Shown: positions 43,763 through 56,987, counted from the first letter of the stretch. The stretch: 64,000 nt of DNA from Zea mays (GCF_902167145.1 NC_050098.1:134924207-134988206), one strand, 5' to 3'. Numbers and translations: made by a program. The notes: generated by a model from the letters alone, not told the origin.

Positions 43763-46005
43763 CTAGCAAGGCACAAAAGTCACCATGTCCAGCTATAACT
43801 TCGTCGAGAGCATCAACTTCACCTTCAATATGATCAAATGTGCCTGGCAGTTTTCAACCGAAGGTTTAAACTTTTCGGAGCTGGCTCCAACTGAATTAAA
43901 TACCTGCTTCAGCCATTGAATGAACTGGGTGCCGAAGCCTAAACATTTTTCCTGTAGATCCTTGAGTGATTTCTGTAGATTTGAACTTTTTTCAGCTTCG
44001 GCTTCAAGTTTTGTTTTGAAATCTTTCTTCTCTTGCTCAAAACTTTTTGACTGTAGGGAAAGTTCACTGTTCAATCTGGCGATCCCGGCTTGAGCTTCTG
44101 CAAGTGAACCTTCCATCGTTTGAAGCACGAAGTCTTTCTTTTCTAGGACAGCTTCATGATCTTTAATCTTCTTCTCTAAGCCCTCAATTATAACTTCGTT
44201 TTTCTTGTCCTCGAGGTCTTGTTGCATCCTCAAGGCTTTGCTTAGCAGTAAGCTCTGACAAAATAACCTTCATCAGAAAGCATCTTCATATCAAAACAAT
44301 AAAAAGTTAAGGGAAGAATTTTACCTTAAAGTTAGAATAAAACAGGCTACCGGCGATGTGCTGTCGTTGGTATCTGCTGAGATCAGTTTCGAGCTTCGGG
44401 AAACCAACACTTTTCGATAAAGTGCTGACAACCTTCGCTCCAACTCGGTCCCGAAGGCATCCTAAACTCTCTTCGGCAACACCGCCGAAGAGCAGTGCCC
44501 CTGGCTGGTACCCGCACGATATGGCATAGTCCTTCAGCTCTTCTTTTTCAGCCTTTGACAATTCTTGCCCAATTATGTTTTGAAAGTTGAAATTTTCTTC
44601 TTCCGAAGTATATTCGGCAGGCTCCTTCTCTTTTCCAGGCATCTTCTCCCCTTTTTCAGGCACCGCGGCCGGAGTTTCCTCAGCAGCTGCAGCAGTTTCT
44701 TCCTCAGCCATATTCAAAATCATTTCATCAATATCAATGAGTGTGTTTTCTAAATCTATGGCTCCGGCTGCTGCTGCTTCAGAAGTACAAGCTTCGGCAG
44801 GAGCAGCTTTGGCTGCTGCTGTTTTCGGCACTGAGGCCGATGGCGGTGTTTCTTCAATAGCCTCAATGACAGTAATAATTCTTCGCTTTTTTGGTTCAGC
44901 AGGCTTCTCGGCATCCGAAGGCTCCTTCTTCTTCTGTAAAAGCTTCATCAGTTCCGGTCCCAGCGGACTTAGCTTATTAGGTAGAGATTCAGTCATTACC
45001 TTTAAAATTTCTTCTGCGTCAGTGGCAGAAGGTGTTGAGGGAACTTCTTCTTCCAAATCAGCTTTTGGCTTCGGAGCTGGAGCCTTTCTTTTCTTCGACA
45101 CAGCCACCTTCGGCTCAGGACTGGATTTTTTCTTTTTTGCCAAATTCTCGTCTTCTTTTATCATCATGGCAGCTTGTCTTTGTATAATACTGATAGCCCT
45201 TTTTTGTTTTGGCCCTTTAGCACCTTTGCTTAACCTTTCGTAGTCTGGGTATTCAAATTTCAAAGCGTCCATTACTCGGTTTAACCTTCGTTTCGGCCAG
45301 GTGCCGAAGGCTGCTGTCATTAGTTGATCTTCTTTTTTCGTATGATTGCCCAAGATTTCATTGCACATAACTTCAATTGTATCCAACCATTCTTGGCAGG
45401 GTTCTTTGAAGTGTTTCTTGAACTTAAAATGATATGGCAACCGAACGAGTTCATTATTTTTCTTCTCTCCTTTAAGCTTCGGCATACCCCATTCCTTTAA
45501 CGTTGGGAATACCCTATTGGCTAAGTATTCCTGAACTAAATCCCTAGTACCAATATGCTCAGACACAACCCTAAATTCGCCCATAGCATCTGGGCATGAT
45601 GCCCCCGGCGTCATGTTGCACTAAGGCCTAGTCAACCCGAAGGTTAGCTCCAGCGGGCTCTGAACTAGCTTCTCCTTTTTCTCATCAATCTTAACATAAA
45701 ACCATTCAGTTTTCCAATCGGTTGGCCACTTGGTGCGGTAGCTGACCACCGGTGTCTTCATGTCTTTGCGGTACGCAAAATTATAACAGCCAAAATTCTT
45801 GTGCAATCCATCTTCTCTAGCCTTCATCTGATAGTGAAGTTCGTGCACCCGGCAGAAGGCTTCGACAAGTGGCTCCACTCCTTGGCTTCGAAGAGCCCAG
45901 ATAAAGACGTTGAGCCTAACGTTAGCGTTAGGAGTCAGCTGATGAAGATAAATCTCAAAATTTTCCAAAACATCTGCAATCATTCCGTGCATAGGAAACC
46001 TCAAC
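43763..46005 (-). pseudogene. Antisense gene of B: middle exons
   Basis: The minus strand from 46005 continues the Transposase_28-like block (RFPMHGMIADVLENFEIYLH then QLTPNANVRLNVFIWALRSQ), then FGCYNFAYRKDM and KTEWFYVKIDEKKEKLVQ. One stop lies near 45621. Then come RDLVQEYLANRVFPTLKEWG and a long Lys/Pro/Glu/Ala-rich region with basic runs (KKKKSSPEPKVAVSKKRKAP), ending SLFYSNFK at 44325. A 70-bp intron (44255-44324, GTAAAA...TTGTCAG) is at the same codon as in A. The next exon is a coiled coil (KNEVIIEGLEKKIKDHEAVL and on) up to the Huck-type insertion. Huck (43763) and Tekay (46006) elements interrupt the gene. Confidence 0.8.
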
Positions 46006-49000
46006 TGTAATACCCAAATTGTAAGGAAGAATAAAAGGAGAAATTGTTTCCTTTATATATGTGAGTGTATCTCTATTTATCATCACACATGATTACTCAT
46101 GTTTAAAAATGAGTAAATCCCTAATAAGACACAAATAAACCACTGCATCATGTTGGAGTTTTTGTTTGTTTGTGCATTAAATACTGGCAAGATTTATAAA
46201 ATGTGCCGATGTCTAAGTTAGAATTTAACCAAAGAAATGCAATTTAGAGCAATGGAATAATGAGTTAGAAATGAGAAAGAAACAAGAAGACACTACATAA
46301 AATGAAATGAAAATAAGAATAAATTCTTACTTAATTAGTGCATTCAGTGGTACATTAAATTAGGGGCAAATTCAACACAAGATTGGAATTCAAATTGGAA
46401 ATTAAACTTTAATTTGGAAAGAGAGAAAAGGAAAATAGAAAATTAAAAAAAAGAGAAGACCATCCAGTCGGGCCTGGAACCACACTTTCGGCCCATATCT
46501 CCTTTCACGCGTGCTCGGCCCAGGGTAAGAATCCGCTCGCCACCGCGCACACTGCGCTGGTATCGCAGACCCACTGGCGGGTGGGGTCAACTGGTCAGCG
46601 CCCCTCCACCCACTAGCGGGTGGGCCCGGTCAGTCGGGTCTTTCCTCTCCGCGAACTCCGCGCTGGCGCAACAGAACGGTCGTCGCGTCCCCAAATAACT
46701 CGTCGTCCATGGCGGAGGTCACACGCAGGAATCGGAGCTCCACAACTTGCCTGGCGTGCATGCTCGCGACCATAAAGGCCTGGCCGCTGCGAACTAACCT
46801 CCCGTCTCCTCCCCAATCGCTCTGCGCCGCCACCACCGAAACCCATCTTGAGCCGCAGATCCGTTGCGGGGGCCTCTCGCCTACTCATTCATCTACGCCT
46901 TCCGGTGGTCGGGGGAAGGCTAGTGTTGGCGCGTGCTATCGATCAAGGTATCTCGGGTGGCTTGGTGCTGGCTGGGGGCTTCCCAATTTCTCGTCGTCGC
47001 CATCGGTCCGCCGCGGACAGCATCCGCTATGTGGCCTGAGCTCGACACCGCGCAAGCGCTGGTACGAATCCCCTTCCCGTCCTCACTGAGTCCGTTTATT
47101 CGTGTTGCGCGTCTCGGTTGGTCAGTTGGAGCTCGGGTTAGTGGGGACACCGCTCGCCGGCGTTTACTCCGCCGCGGCGCGGAGGGCGCCGCCATGCTTT
47201 GGTGCTGGTCGGTGAGGAAGAGGGCTGCCAGACGTTGATCTGGCAACGGACGACTGTGATTAGAGGAGAGCATATCGTTTTCGTTGATAGATTCCGGGCC
47301 ATAGGATCGTATCGGATGGCTCAGAGTAACGCACGCTTCATAAAATCTGAATCGTTGATCCACGATCCGACGGTCGGGATGTGGGGCGGCTTTAATCTGA
47401 TCTATAGCGTTGAGGTGAGATTGGACGGCCGAAACCCCGTGATACCCCTTTGCAGAACCCCTTTTTCAAAAGAGCCCCTGCTTTTACCTTAAATAGAACC
47501 CGCCGTCCCGGGGTACTGTTCTTTGTGTCTCGGGGTTTTTACCTTGACGTCCCTGTACTTTACAGAAAATGAGGCCAAGTCCAGAGAGTTATAAAATCAG
47601 GAAAATGAATTAGAAAATGAGTTTTTATTATAAAAACAATTCCTATAACTTGTATAAATCATAGAAAATCCATTCTTAGTCCAAATTGATCCATTCTAGT
47701 TCCTACAATTGTGTAATATTATTGTATATTAAACAATGCCACTGTTTTGGCATGAAAGACACATTAAAATTTATCTATCGTTTAATCTTGTATTAAGCAC
47801 ATAAAACCTTGGAAAATTCATAACTTAAAATATATAACTCCAAATTTAATGATTGTAGTTCCTATGATCTTATTTTAGTGTCTAGATTATTACTGTGTAT
47901 TTTATTTACATGTTTGGTGTGATGTTAAGTTTTGCTATACTATGTATGTATTGTGTTGACGCGAGTAGACGAGCAAGCTACTGAGGATCCTGAGGTTCAA
48001 CTGGTAGAGACTGTTGAGCAGGAGCTCGTAGAAGGCAAGTTGTGCCCTTGATCACTTCTTTTACCCATTCATGTTCTTATTAGTCATAATGATCTGCATA
48101 GGTTAATTTTGATGGGACCCAATAGGTTACCCTAGATTTTGACTATCTTTATACCTTGTTTCACCACTGGTTTTACTACTAAATTTTTGGGTAGTACATG
48201 CTATTGCTTTATGTGACTTTGGGTATAGAGATATTTATCACTCATTGCTATACTCTTTATTATCTGTTTATTATTTATTGTTCATGATAAGATCATTATG
48301 TTAATGGGAACATGGAGAACCACCCAGGAAAACAGTGCTACCACAAGGGTTAATGGGACGCCCTTGGCTGACTAACTAGGAAAGCTAGTGGATGACTACC
48401 TTACCCGAAAGGGGCAAGGGCAGTAGGGGAGTGGTCAGTGTAGGGAGGTCCTTGGGTTGATTTTGCTGCGATGGCGGTCAGGCGAGGGATTCCTGCACTG
48501 GAGCTTCCTATAAATTGTAGCGGGTTTTCTAAAGCTAGTGGAACTTTGTAAAGGCCTCGTAGTGGTACCCTGCCTCGCTTCCTAGGTAGAGGTGTATGGG
48601 GTCTGATCAACTCTGTGGCAAATGGGTAACACGACTTGTGGGTAAAGATGCGCAACCTCTGCAGAGTGTAAAACTGGTATACTAGTCGTGCTCACGGTCA
48701 TGAGCGGCTCGGACACTCACATGATTAATTTATGGAACTTAAATTTAATTTGTCATTTCATTGCATCTAGGACTATTTTACTATTACTTTTATTTATTAT
48801 TTCTAAGGTTCGGTATTTACTTACACTTAGTAATTGCTAATAAATTTTTGACCAACTTATAAAAGCAATACTCAGCTTCAGCCTCTATTTCATTGATCAG
48901 CCTTACACTTCATGAACTCCCACCTTTGGTGAGTTCATGCCACATTATTCCCCACAACTTGTTGAGCGATGAACATGTGTGAGCTCACTCTTGCTGTCTC

Positions 49001-49278
49001 ACACCCCCCCACCGGAGAAGAACAGGTGGTAGAAGAGGAGCCGCCTAACACTGAGGCTTTCGACTTGATCTAGGTGGTGTCTCCCAGTCAGCTTTCTGGC
49101 GCCAAGGATGGATTAGATCCCGTTATATTTATCTTTTTTTTGTAAGACTTCCGCTATGTAATATATACTCTAATTATTGTGACATTTATCTCTATACACT
49201 CTGTGATTATATATGTTGTCTTCTTTGGCGCATGTATGAGATGCACTCGGCTTTGTTCCTTAAAGCCCGGGTGTGACA
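46006..49278 (+). repeat. 5' LTR of Tekay-type element
   Basis: The 3273-bp LTR has AT-rich ends and a GC-rich centre (46460-47250). ORFs on both strands of the centre recur in the 3' LTR and are not genes. Confidence 0.9.
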
Positions 49279-49929
49279 GAAGTGGTATCAGAGGAAATGT
49301 TGACTGTAGGACGAAACCTAGATAGAAATGGACAAAACCCTTACCTACTTACCTTACTCTGATTCATTCTATGCTTACCTTACTCTGATTCTTTCTATAC
49401 TTATCTTGACCCTGTCTCACCTTCTACTGTTCCACTCTGATCATTCTTATCTTTTCTACTCTTAGACAAGAAGGATTTCATTCCTTGGAATCCTACATTT
49501 ATAACCTTTTTAAGAGATAGGAGACAAAAAAGAAATTAAAAATTATTTTCTCTATTAAAAATGTTGGTTGATTGTTCTGATGATCAATGCCTGATTTGCT
49601 TCTTTGATTGATTGAAATAGTATAGACGGGCATCTTAGCATGTACCAACATAAGGTAATGAATTAGCTTTAGTAGGTGACACACTCAGCTAATAAATCCC
49701 CCAAAGTAACATGCCTCATAATTACATGCCTTGTCTACAATCCTTTCTTTCGTACCCTATGTTTCTAACCCAGATGGGCTACCCCTATAGTGTTAGAAGA
49801 GAGCACTATAGATGTGATCCTTCGTATGTCATGGTTAAGAAAGGCAAAGATAGTTTATACACTGTGCTAAAAGAACCATAGAACTCACCAGTTCCAAAGG
49901 AGAAAGATTTCAAGTTGGAATTGTAGTAA
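49279..49929 (+). other. Primer-binding site and gag-less leader of Tekay-type element
   Basis: After the primer-binding site at 49283-49293 there are about 640 bp with no gag, zinc-knuckle or protease motif and only short ORFs. The gag region expected here has been lost. Confidence 0.7.
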
Positions 49930-51055
49930 CTACCACCATCAGACTAGCGGCATTTTTAGTAGATGAGAAGTTTATGGGTGACAACATCCGTGTGGTTAAG
50001 GATTTTTCGGATGTCTTTCCAGAGGAGTTACCAGGGATGCCACCAAATAGGGAAGTTGAGTTCGCTATTGATCCCTTACCTGGACTGCCCCTACTTTCAA
50101 ACGGCCATACAGGATGTCTGTAGAAGAGTTAAAAGAACTCAAGAAGCACTTAACGGAGTTGCAAGAGGCTGGGTACATTCGTCCGAGTCTTCACCTTAGG
50201 GAGCACTGGTTTTGTTTGTAAAGAAGAAAGATGGATTGCAAGGGATGTGCGTGGATTAAAGGTCCCTTAATGGTGTCACTATGAAGAACAAGTATCCATT
50301 ACCCCACATTGAAGATTTATTTGATCAGATGAGAGGTGCAAGGGTATTCTCGAAGATTGATCTCTGATCGGGTTATAACCAAATGAAGATTAGGCCATCG
50401 GATATTCCCAAGACAACTTTCTCAACCCGATATGGATTATATGAGTTCATTGTTATGTCGTTTGGACTAACTAATGCACCAGCTTATTTTATGAATTTGA
50501 TGAATAAGGTGTTTATGGAGTATTTGGACAGATTCGTCGTGGTGTTCATCGACGATATTCTTATCTATTCTAAGAGTGAAAGTGATCATGAGGAACACCT
50601 AAGATTGGTGCTACAGAAGCTGTGAGATAATCAACTCTACACCAAGTTTAGCAAATACGAGTTCTGGATTGATGAGATGCCAGTCCTTGAACATATCATG
50701 GAAGGATATTAGTGGATCCTGCTAAAGTCAAGGAGATAGTGGCGTGGAGCATACCCACTACGGTTACTGAGGTCCGGAGTTTCTTGGGACTTGCAGGATA
50801 TTATCGGAGATTTATTAAAGGATTTTCTAAGATTGCTAAGCCTATGACCTCACTTCTGAAGAAGGAAAGAGAGTTTAAGTGGGACGAGAAGTACTAAAAT
50901 AGTTTTAACCAACTGAAGTTGAGATTGAGGTCACCCCAGTGTTGGTTATGCCAGATCTACAGAAGGGATTTTACATTTATTGTGATGCATGTGGCCAAGG
51001 ATTAGGATGTGTGCTCATGCAAGAAGGACATGTGATTGCCTACGCGTCTCGTTAG
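49930..51055 (+). pseudogene. Reverse transcriptase of Tekay-type element, broken
   Basis: VVKDFSDVFPEELPGMPPNR and EVEFAIDPLPG lead into RT. A frameshift is near 50090, then RPYRMSVEELKELKKHLTEL and EAGYIRPS. Stops replace the Tyr of DYRSLN (about 50256) and a codon in KIDL*SGYN (about 50366). Further on, [20 protein letters not shown] and the active-site [11 protein letters not shown] are intact (50383-50625). [12 protein letters not shown] and [20 protein letters not shown] follow. At least five disruptions mean no functional RT. Confidence 0.85.
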
Positions 51056-52816
51056 TTGCGGAAACACGAGTTGAACTACCCCACTCATGACTTGGAACTA
51101 GCAGCCGTTGTGCATGCACTTAAGATTTGGAGACAGTACATTATGGGAACTAAGTGCCAAGTATACACAGATCATAAGAGTTTGAAGTATATATTCACTC
51201 AGAAGGATCTCAACCTTAGGCAACGCCGTTGGTTGGAGCTTATTAAGGATTATGATTTGGAGATTCACTATCACCCAGGCAAGGCGAATTTGGTTGCAGA
51301 TGCCTTGAGTCGGAAAGAGCATGTTCACTCCGCTTTTGTTGTCCAGCTACCCGATGAATTAGCAAAAGACTTTGAGAGACTGAACTTGGGAATTGTTACA
51401 CACACTGAAGGAGTCACCATCGAGTTGGAACCTACCTTGGAGCAAGAGATTCGTAAAGGTCAGATTGGTGATGCTAAAATTCAAGAGATTAAGGATCTTA
51501 TTACGGAAGGTCGAGTTCCAGAATTCACGGAGGATGAGCAAGGTACTATATGGTTCAAGGATCGGATATGTGTTCCAGAGATTGATAGCCTTCGTGAGAC
51601 TATATTGAAGGAAGCCCATGATTCTGATTACTCTATCCACCCTGGTAGCACTAAGATGTATCAGGATTTGAAGCAAAAGTATTGGTGGTATGGATTAAAA
51701 AGAGATGTTGTTGCTCATGTGGCTAGGTGTGATGTATGTCAAAGAGTCAAGGCCGAACATCAAAGACCAGCTGGACTATTGCACCCGCTTAAGATACCTG
51801 AGTGGAAATGGGAAGAAATTGGTATGGATTTCATTGTTGGACTACCCCACACCCCTGCTGGGTATAACTCTATTTGGGTGATTGTGGACATATTGACAAA
51901 AGTGGCTCATTTCATACCGGTGAGGACAAATTACACGGGAGCCAAGCTAGCAGAATTGTATATGACACGGATAGTTTCTCTACATGGGGTGCCTAAGAAG
52001 ATCGTGTCTGATCGAGGATCACAGTTTACTTCTTGGTTTTGGAAGAAGTTGCATGAGAGCTTGGATACAAAGTTGAATTTTAGTTCAGCCTACCATCCTC
52101 AAACTGATGGACAGACAGAGAGGACCAATCAAGTGCTGGAGGATATGTTACGAGCTTGTGCTCTTAAACATGGTGGAAGTTGGGATAAGAGCTTACCATA
52201 TGCGGAGTTCTCTTATAATAATAGTTACCAGGCCAGTTTGAAGATGTCACCATTTGAGGCTCTATATGGCAGAAAGTGCAGGACTCCTCTATATTGGGAT
52301 CAGACTGGAGAAAGACAGTTCTTTGGGCCTGAGCTTATTCAAGAGGCAGAAGAACAAGTGCGAATGATAAGAGAGAATTTGAGAATTGCACAATCAAGAA
52401 AGAAGAGCTATGCTGATACCCGGAGAAGACTGCGGGAGTTTAAGGTGGGTGATCATGTCTATTTGAAGGTATCACCAATCTGGGGTATGAGGAGATTTAA
52501 AGTTAAAGGAAAGTTGTCCCCTCGCTTTATTGGACCCTTCTTGATCTTAAAGCGAGTGGGTGAAGTTGCATATCAACTGGAGTTACCCGATCATCTGTCA
52601 GATGTACATGATGTATTTCATGTATCTCAGCTGAAGAAATGTCTTAGGGTACCTGAGGAGCAGTTACCAATAGAGGACCTTAGTGTTCAAGATGACCTAA
52701 CTTATGCGGAGTACCCTATCAAGATTCTGGACACTTTGACTCGAGTTAAAAGAAATAAGGTGATAAAGATGTGCAAAGTGCAATGGAGTCATCATGGAGA
52801 AGATGAAGCTACTTAG
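51056..52816 (+). CDS. RNase H (end), integrase and truncated chromodomain of Tekay-type element
   Basis: This open frame of 586 codons is the largest intact coding stretch in the window. Order: RNase H end ([30 protein letters not shown]), the HHCC zinc site ([29 protein letters not shown]), the DDE core (D in [10 protein letters not shown] in VSDRGSQF, E in DGQTERTNQ), and the GPF-type C-terminal domain ([31 protein letters not shown]). The start of a chromodomain comes last ([34 protein letters not shown]). It stops at TAG exactly where the conserved Trp of EATW is expected, with EREEELR continuing in frame after the stop. The chromodomain would normally target integration to marked chromatin. 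The RNase H start lies upstream of the ORF. Confidence 0.9.
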   Translation: MRKHELNYPTHDLELAAVVHALKIWRQYIMGTKCQVYTDHKSLKYIFTQKDLNLRQRRWLELIKDYDLEIHYHPGKANLVADALSRKEHVHSAFVVQLPDELAKDFERLNLGIVTHTEGVTIELEPTLEQEIRKGQIGDAKIQEIKDLITEGRVPEFTEDEQGTIWFKDRICVPEIDSLRETILKEAHDSDYSIHPGSTKMYQDLKQKYWWYGLKRDVVAHVARCDVCQRVKAEHQRPAGLLHPLKIPEWKWEEIGMDFIVGLPHTPAGYNSIWVIVDILTKVAHFIPVRTNYTGAKLAELYMTRIVSLHGVPKKIVSDRGSQFTSWFWKKLHESLDTKLNFSSAYHPQTDGQTERTNQVLEDMLRACALKHGGSWDKSLPYAEFSYNNSYQASLKMSPFEALYGRKCRTPLYWDQTGERQFFGPELIQEAEEQVRMIRENLRIAQSRKKSYADTRRRLREFKVGDHVYLKVSPIWGMRRFKVKGKLSPRFIGPFLILKRVGEVAYQLELPDHLSDVHDVFHVSQLKKCLRVPEEQLPIEDLSVQDDLTYAEYPIKILDTLTRVKRNKVIKMCKVQWSHHGEDEAT

Positions 52817-52911
52817 GAAAGAGAAGAAGAGCTTCGCATAGATTTTCCCCATCTTTTCCCTTGTCCTTCCTAAATCTCGAGGACGAGATTCTTGTTAAGG
52901 GGGGTAGGATT

Positions 52912-55900
52912 TGTAATACCCAAATTGTAAGGAAGAATAAAAGGAGAAATTGTTTCCTTTATATATGTGAGTGTATCTATATTTATCATCACACATGATT
53001 ACTCATGTTTAAAAATGAGTAAATCCCTAATAAGACACAAATAAACCACTGCATCATGTTGGAGTTTTTGTTTGTTTGTGCATTAAATACTGGCAAGATT
53101 TATAAAATGTGCCAATGTCTAAGTTAGAATTTAACCAAAGAAATGCAATTTAGAGCAATGGAATAATGAGTTAGAAATGAGAAAGAAACAAGAAGACACT
53201 ACATAAAACGAAATGAAAATAAGAATAAATTCTTACTTAATTAGTGCATTCAGTGGTACATTAAATTAGGGGCAAATTCAACACAAGATTGGAATTCAAA
53301 TTGGAAATTAAACTTTAATTTGGAAAGAGAGAAAGGAAAATAGAAAATTAAAAAAAAAGAAGACCATCCAGTCGGGCCTGGAACCACACTTTCGGCCCAT
53401 ATCTCCTTTCATGTGTGCTCGGCCTAGGGGAAGAATCCGCTCGCCACCACGCACACTGCGCTGGTATCGCAGACCCACTGGCGGGTGGGGTCAACTGGTC
53501 AGCGCCCCTCCACCCACTGGCGGGCGGGCCCGGTCAGTCGGGTCTTTCCTCTCCGCGAACTCCGCGCTGGCGCAACAGAACGGTCGTCGCCTCCCCAAGT
53601 AACTCGCAGTCCATGGCGGAGGTCACCCGCGGGAATCGGAGCTCCACGACTTGCCTGGCGTGCCTGCTCGCGCCCATAAAGGCCTGGCCACTGCGAACTA
53701 ACCCCCCGTCTCCTCCCCAATCGCTCCGCGCCGCCACCACCGAAACCCATCTCGAGCCGCAGATCCGCTGCGCGGGCCTCTCGCCTACTCATTCATCTAC
53801 GCCCTTCCGGTGGTCGGGGGAAGGCTAGTGTTGGCGCGTGCTATCGATCAAGGTATCTCGGGTGGCTCGGTGCTGGCTGGGGGCTTCCCAATTTCTCGTC
53901 GTCGCCATCGGTCCGCCGCGGACAGCATCCGCTCTGTGGCCTGAGCTCGACACCGCGCAAGCGCTGGTACGAATCCCCTTCCCATCCTCACTGAGTCCGT
54001 TTATTCGTGTTGCGCGTCTCGGTTGGTCAGTTGGAGCTCGGGTTAGTGGGGACACCGCTCGCCGGCGTTTACTCCGCCGCGCGGAGGGCGCCGCCATGCT
54101 TTGGTGCTGGTCGGTGAGGAAGAGGGCTGCCAGACGTTGATCTGGCAACGGACGACTGCGATTAGAGGAGAGCATACCGTTTTCGTTGATAGATTCCGGG
54201 CCGTAGGATCGTATCGGATGGCTCAGAGTAACGCATGCTTCATAAAATCTGAATCGTTGATCCACGATCCGACGATCGGGATGTGGGGCGGCTTTAATCT
54301 AATCTATAGCGTTGAGGTGAGATCGGACGGCCGAAACCCCGCGATACCCCTTTGCAGAACCCCTTTTTCAAAAGAGCCCCTGCTTTTACCTTAAATAGAA
54401 CCCGCCGTCCCGGGGTACTGTTCTTTGTGTCTCGGGGTTTTTACCTTGACGCCCCTGTACTTTACAGAAAATGAGGCCAAGTCCAGAGAGTTATAAAATC
54501 AGGAAAATAAATTAGAAAATGAGTTTTTAATATAAAAACAATTCCTATAACTTGTATAAATCATAGAAAATCCATTCTTAGTCCAAATTGATCCATTCCA
54601 GTTCCTATAATTGTGTAATATTATTGTATATTAAATAATGCCACTGTTTTGGCATGAAAGACACATTAAAATTTATCTATCGTTTAATCTTGTATTAAGC
54701 ACATAAAACCTTGGAAAATTCATAACTTAAAATATATAACTCCAAATTTAATGATTGTAGTTCCTATGATCTTATTTTAGTGTCTAGATTATTACTGTGT
54801 ATTTTATTTACATATTTGGTGTGATGTTAATTTTTGCTATACTATGTATGTATTGTGTTGACGCGAGTAGACGAGCAAGCTACTGAGGATCCTGAGGTTC
54901 AACTGGTAGAGACTGTTGAGCAGGAGCTCGTTGAAGGCAAGTTGTGCCCTTGATCACTTCTTTTACCCATTCATGTTCTTATTAGTCATAATGATCTGCA
55001 TAGGTTAATTTTGATGGGACCCAATAGGTTACCCTAGATTTTGACTATCTTTATACCTTGTTTCACCACTGGTTTTACTACTTTGGGTAGTACATGCTAT
55101 TGCTTTATGTGGCTTTGGGTATAGAGATATTTATCACTCATTGTTATACTCTTTATTATCTGTTTATTATTTATTGTTCATGATAAGATCATTATGTTAA
55201 TGGGAACATGGAGAACCACCCGGGAAAACAGTGCTACCACAAGGGTTAATGGGACGCCCTTGGCTGACTAACTAGGAAAGCTAGTGGATGACTACCTTAC
55301 CCGAAAGGGGCAAGGGCAGTAGGGGAGTGGTCAGTGTAGGGAGGTCCTTGGGTTGATTTTGCTGTGATGGCGGTCAGGCGAGGGATTCCTGCACTGGAGC
55401 TTCCTATAAACTGTAGCGTGTTTTCTGAAGCTAGTGGAACTTTGTAAAGGCCTCATAGTGGTACCCTGCCTCGCTTCCTAGGTAGAGGTGTATGGGGTCT
55501 GATCAACTCCGTGGCAAATGGGTAACATGACTTGTGGGTAAAGATGTGCAACCTCTGCAGAGTGTAAAACTGGTATACTAGCCGTGCTCACGGTCATGAG
55601 CGGCTCGGACACTCACATGATTAATTTATGGAACTTAAACTTAATTTGTCATTTCATTGCATCTGGGACTATTTTACTATTACTTTTCTTTATTATTTCT
55701 AAGGTTCAGTATTTACTTACACTTAGTAATTGCTAATAAAATTTTGACCAACTTATAAAAGCAATGCTCAGCTTCAGCCTCTATTTCATTGATCAGCCTT
55801 ACACTTCATGAACTCCCACCTTTGGTGAGTTTATGCCACATTATTCCCCACAACTTGTTGAGCGATGAACATGTGTGAGCTCACTCTTGTTGTCTCACAC

Positions 55901-56174
55901 CCCCCCACAGGAGAAGAACAGGTGGTAGAAGAGGAGCCGCCTAATACTGAGGCTTTCGACTTGATCTAGGTGGTGTCTCCCAGTCAGCTTTCTGGCGCCA
56001 AGTATGGATTAGATCCTGTTATATTTATCTTTTTTTTGTAAGACTTCCTCTATGTAATATATACTCTGATTATTGTGACATTTATCTCTATACACTCTTT
56101 GATTATATATGTTGTCTTATTTGGCGCATGTATGAGATGCACCCGGCTTTGTTCCTTAAAGCCCGGGTGTGACA
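52912..56174 (+). repeat. 3' LTR of Tekay-type element
   Basis: The 3263-bp LTR is nearly identical to 46006-49278. The polypurine tract is at about 52897-52911. Confidence 0.9.
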
Positions 56175-56577
56175 TCAACCCTGCTTTGAAGAAGCTCTTA
56201 AAAACTACTACTTCATCATTTTCTGGTTTCGGGATGGTCTCTTCCCCGCCAAAGCGAATCAGCTTCTTCTCGGCTTCCCCGAAGTAGCCTAGCTTCGTCA
56301 TCATGGGCATATCAGCTTCGGAGACAGTTGACTTCCCAAAATCCAAATGGCTGGGCTTGGATGGCATAATGGTGTTATAATCTATCTCTTCTTCACCAGC
56401 ATCACCCTCTTCAATATCTGCCTGCTCGGCTTCGGTAGCAGGTGCACCTTCGTCAGAGGCGCCCTCTGTCACAACCAGTCCCGACTGCCTCATAACTTCG
56501 GAGATTGGGGCAGTTTCAGTAGCTTCGGTTTCCTCTCTGTCACGTGTAACCCTAGCTGTTGAACGCACCCTGGCCAT
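56175..56577 (-). pseudogene. Antisense gene of B: N-terminal exon
   Basis: On the minus strand ATG 56577 opens MARVRSTARVTRDREETEAT, an acidic region. Then MPSKPSHLDFGKSTVSEADM and NDEVVVFKSFFKAGL run to the Tekay-type insertion. The same blocks occur in A (RPSHLIFGKSTI, NEVVIYRSFFKAGLRFP), which fixes homology and start. The duplicated TCAAC lies at the junction. Confidence 0.8.
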
Positions 56578-56775
56578 GTGATGCTGAATTTCTTGCGTTT
56601 TGACGAAGTTGATTACTTTTTATCTTTGCCGAAGCTCCCTCTTGTAACGAAGCTAAAGCAAAATAATGCTTGGATTGAGAATACGGTGGATAAGCTTTGG
56701 TTGTGGTCAAATTTTTCGGCAGCACAACAGTGCAATAGCATTAAATGATGTGGTAACTTCACACCTACCCGTCTG

Positions 56776-56783
56776 TTTATATA
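56776..56783 (-). promoter_or_regulatory. TATA box of the antisense gene in B
   Basis: The minus strand reads TATATAAA about 200 bp upstream of ATG 56577 and outside the 3' LTR. A has the counterpart at 9090-9097. Confidence 0.55.
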
Positions 56784-56961
56784 GTGCTGCAGGTGGGAAG
56801 GTAAATCATCAAGCCGCTCGCACCCGCTGAACAGCCGCCCGCACCCACTGAACGGTGGACCATAGTGCGTGAGAAGGCGAATCACCAGATCGCAAGTACC
56901 CGTCGTATGGTGGGACCACCTTACACTCGGAATATTTAAATCGTTTCTCGATAACAAGCTT

Positions 56962-56987
56962 AGGGAAGGTGTTTTCGGACCTTCGGC
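56962..56987. repeat. Direct repeat flanking antisense gene of B (promoter side)
   Basis: AGGGAAGGTGTTTTCGG followed by ACCTTCGGC is the partner of 29492-29517. Once the two inserted elements are discounted, the two copies bracket the antisense gene of B as in A. Confidence 0.8.

Larger units (their letters stand above)
46006..56174 (+). mobile_element. Tekay/Prem1-type chromovirus, complete ends, internally deleted, 10.2 kb
   Basis: LTRs of 3273 and 3263 bp (46006-49278 and 52912-56174) start TGTAATACCCAAATTG and end GCCCGGGTGTGACA. The exact duplication is TCAAC (46001-46005, 56175-56179). The primer-binding site TGGTATCAGAG (49283-49293) fits initiator tRNA-Met, and the polypurine tract AAGGGGGGTAGGAT precedes the 3' LTR. 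The 3.6-kb internal region lacks gag and most of the protease. Very long LTRs and an integrase ending in a chromodomain fit the Tekay/Del chromovirus clade; Prem1 and Xilon are close alternatives. The LTRs differ at few sites plus small indels (e.g. 48180 versus 55080), so this is one of the younger insertions here. Confidence 0.85.

Noticed and set aside
46613..47363. ORFs on both strands in the GC-rich LTR centre, repeated at 53411-54394
   Set aside because: The two copies are simply the duplicated LTRs. Frames differ by indels between them and no start or domain is supported.
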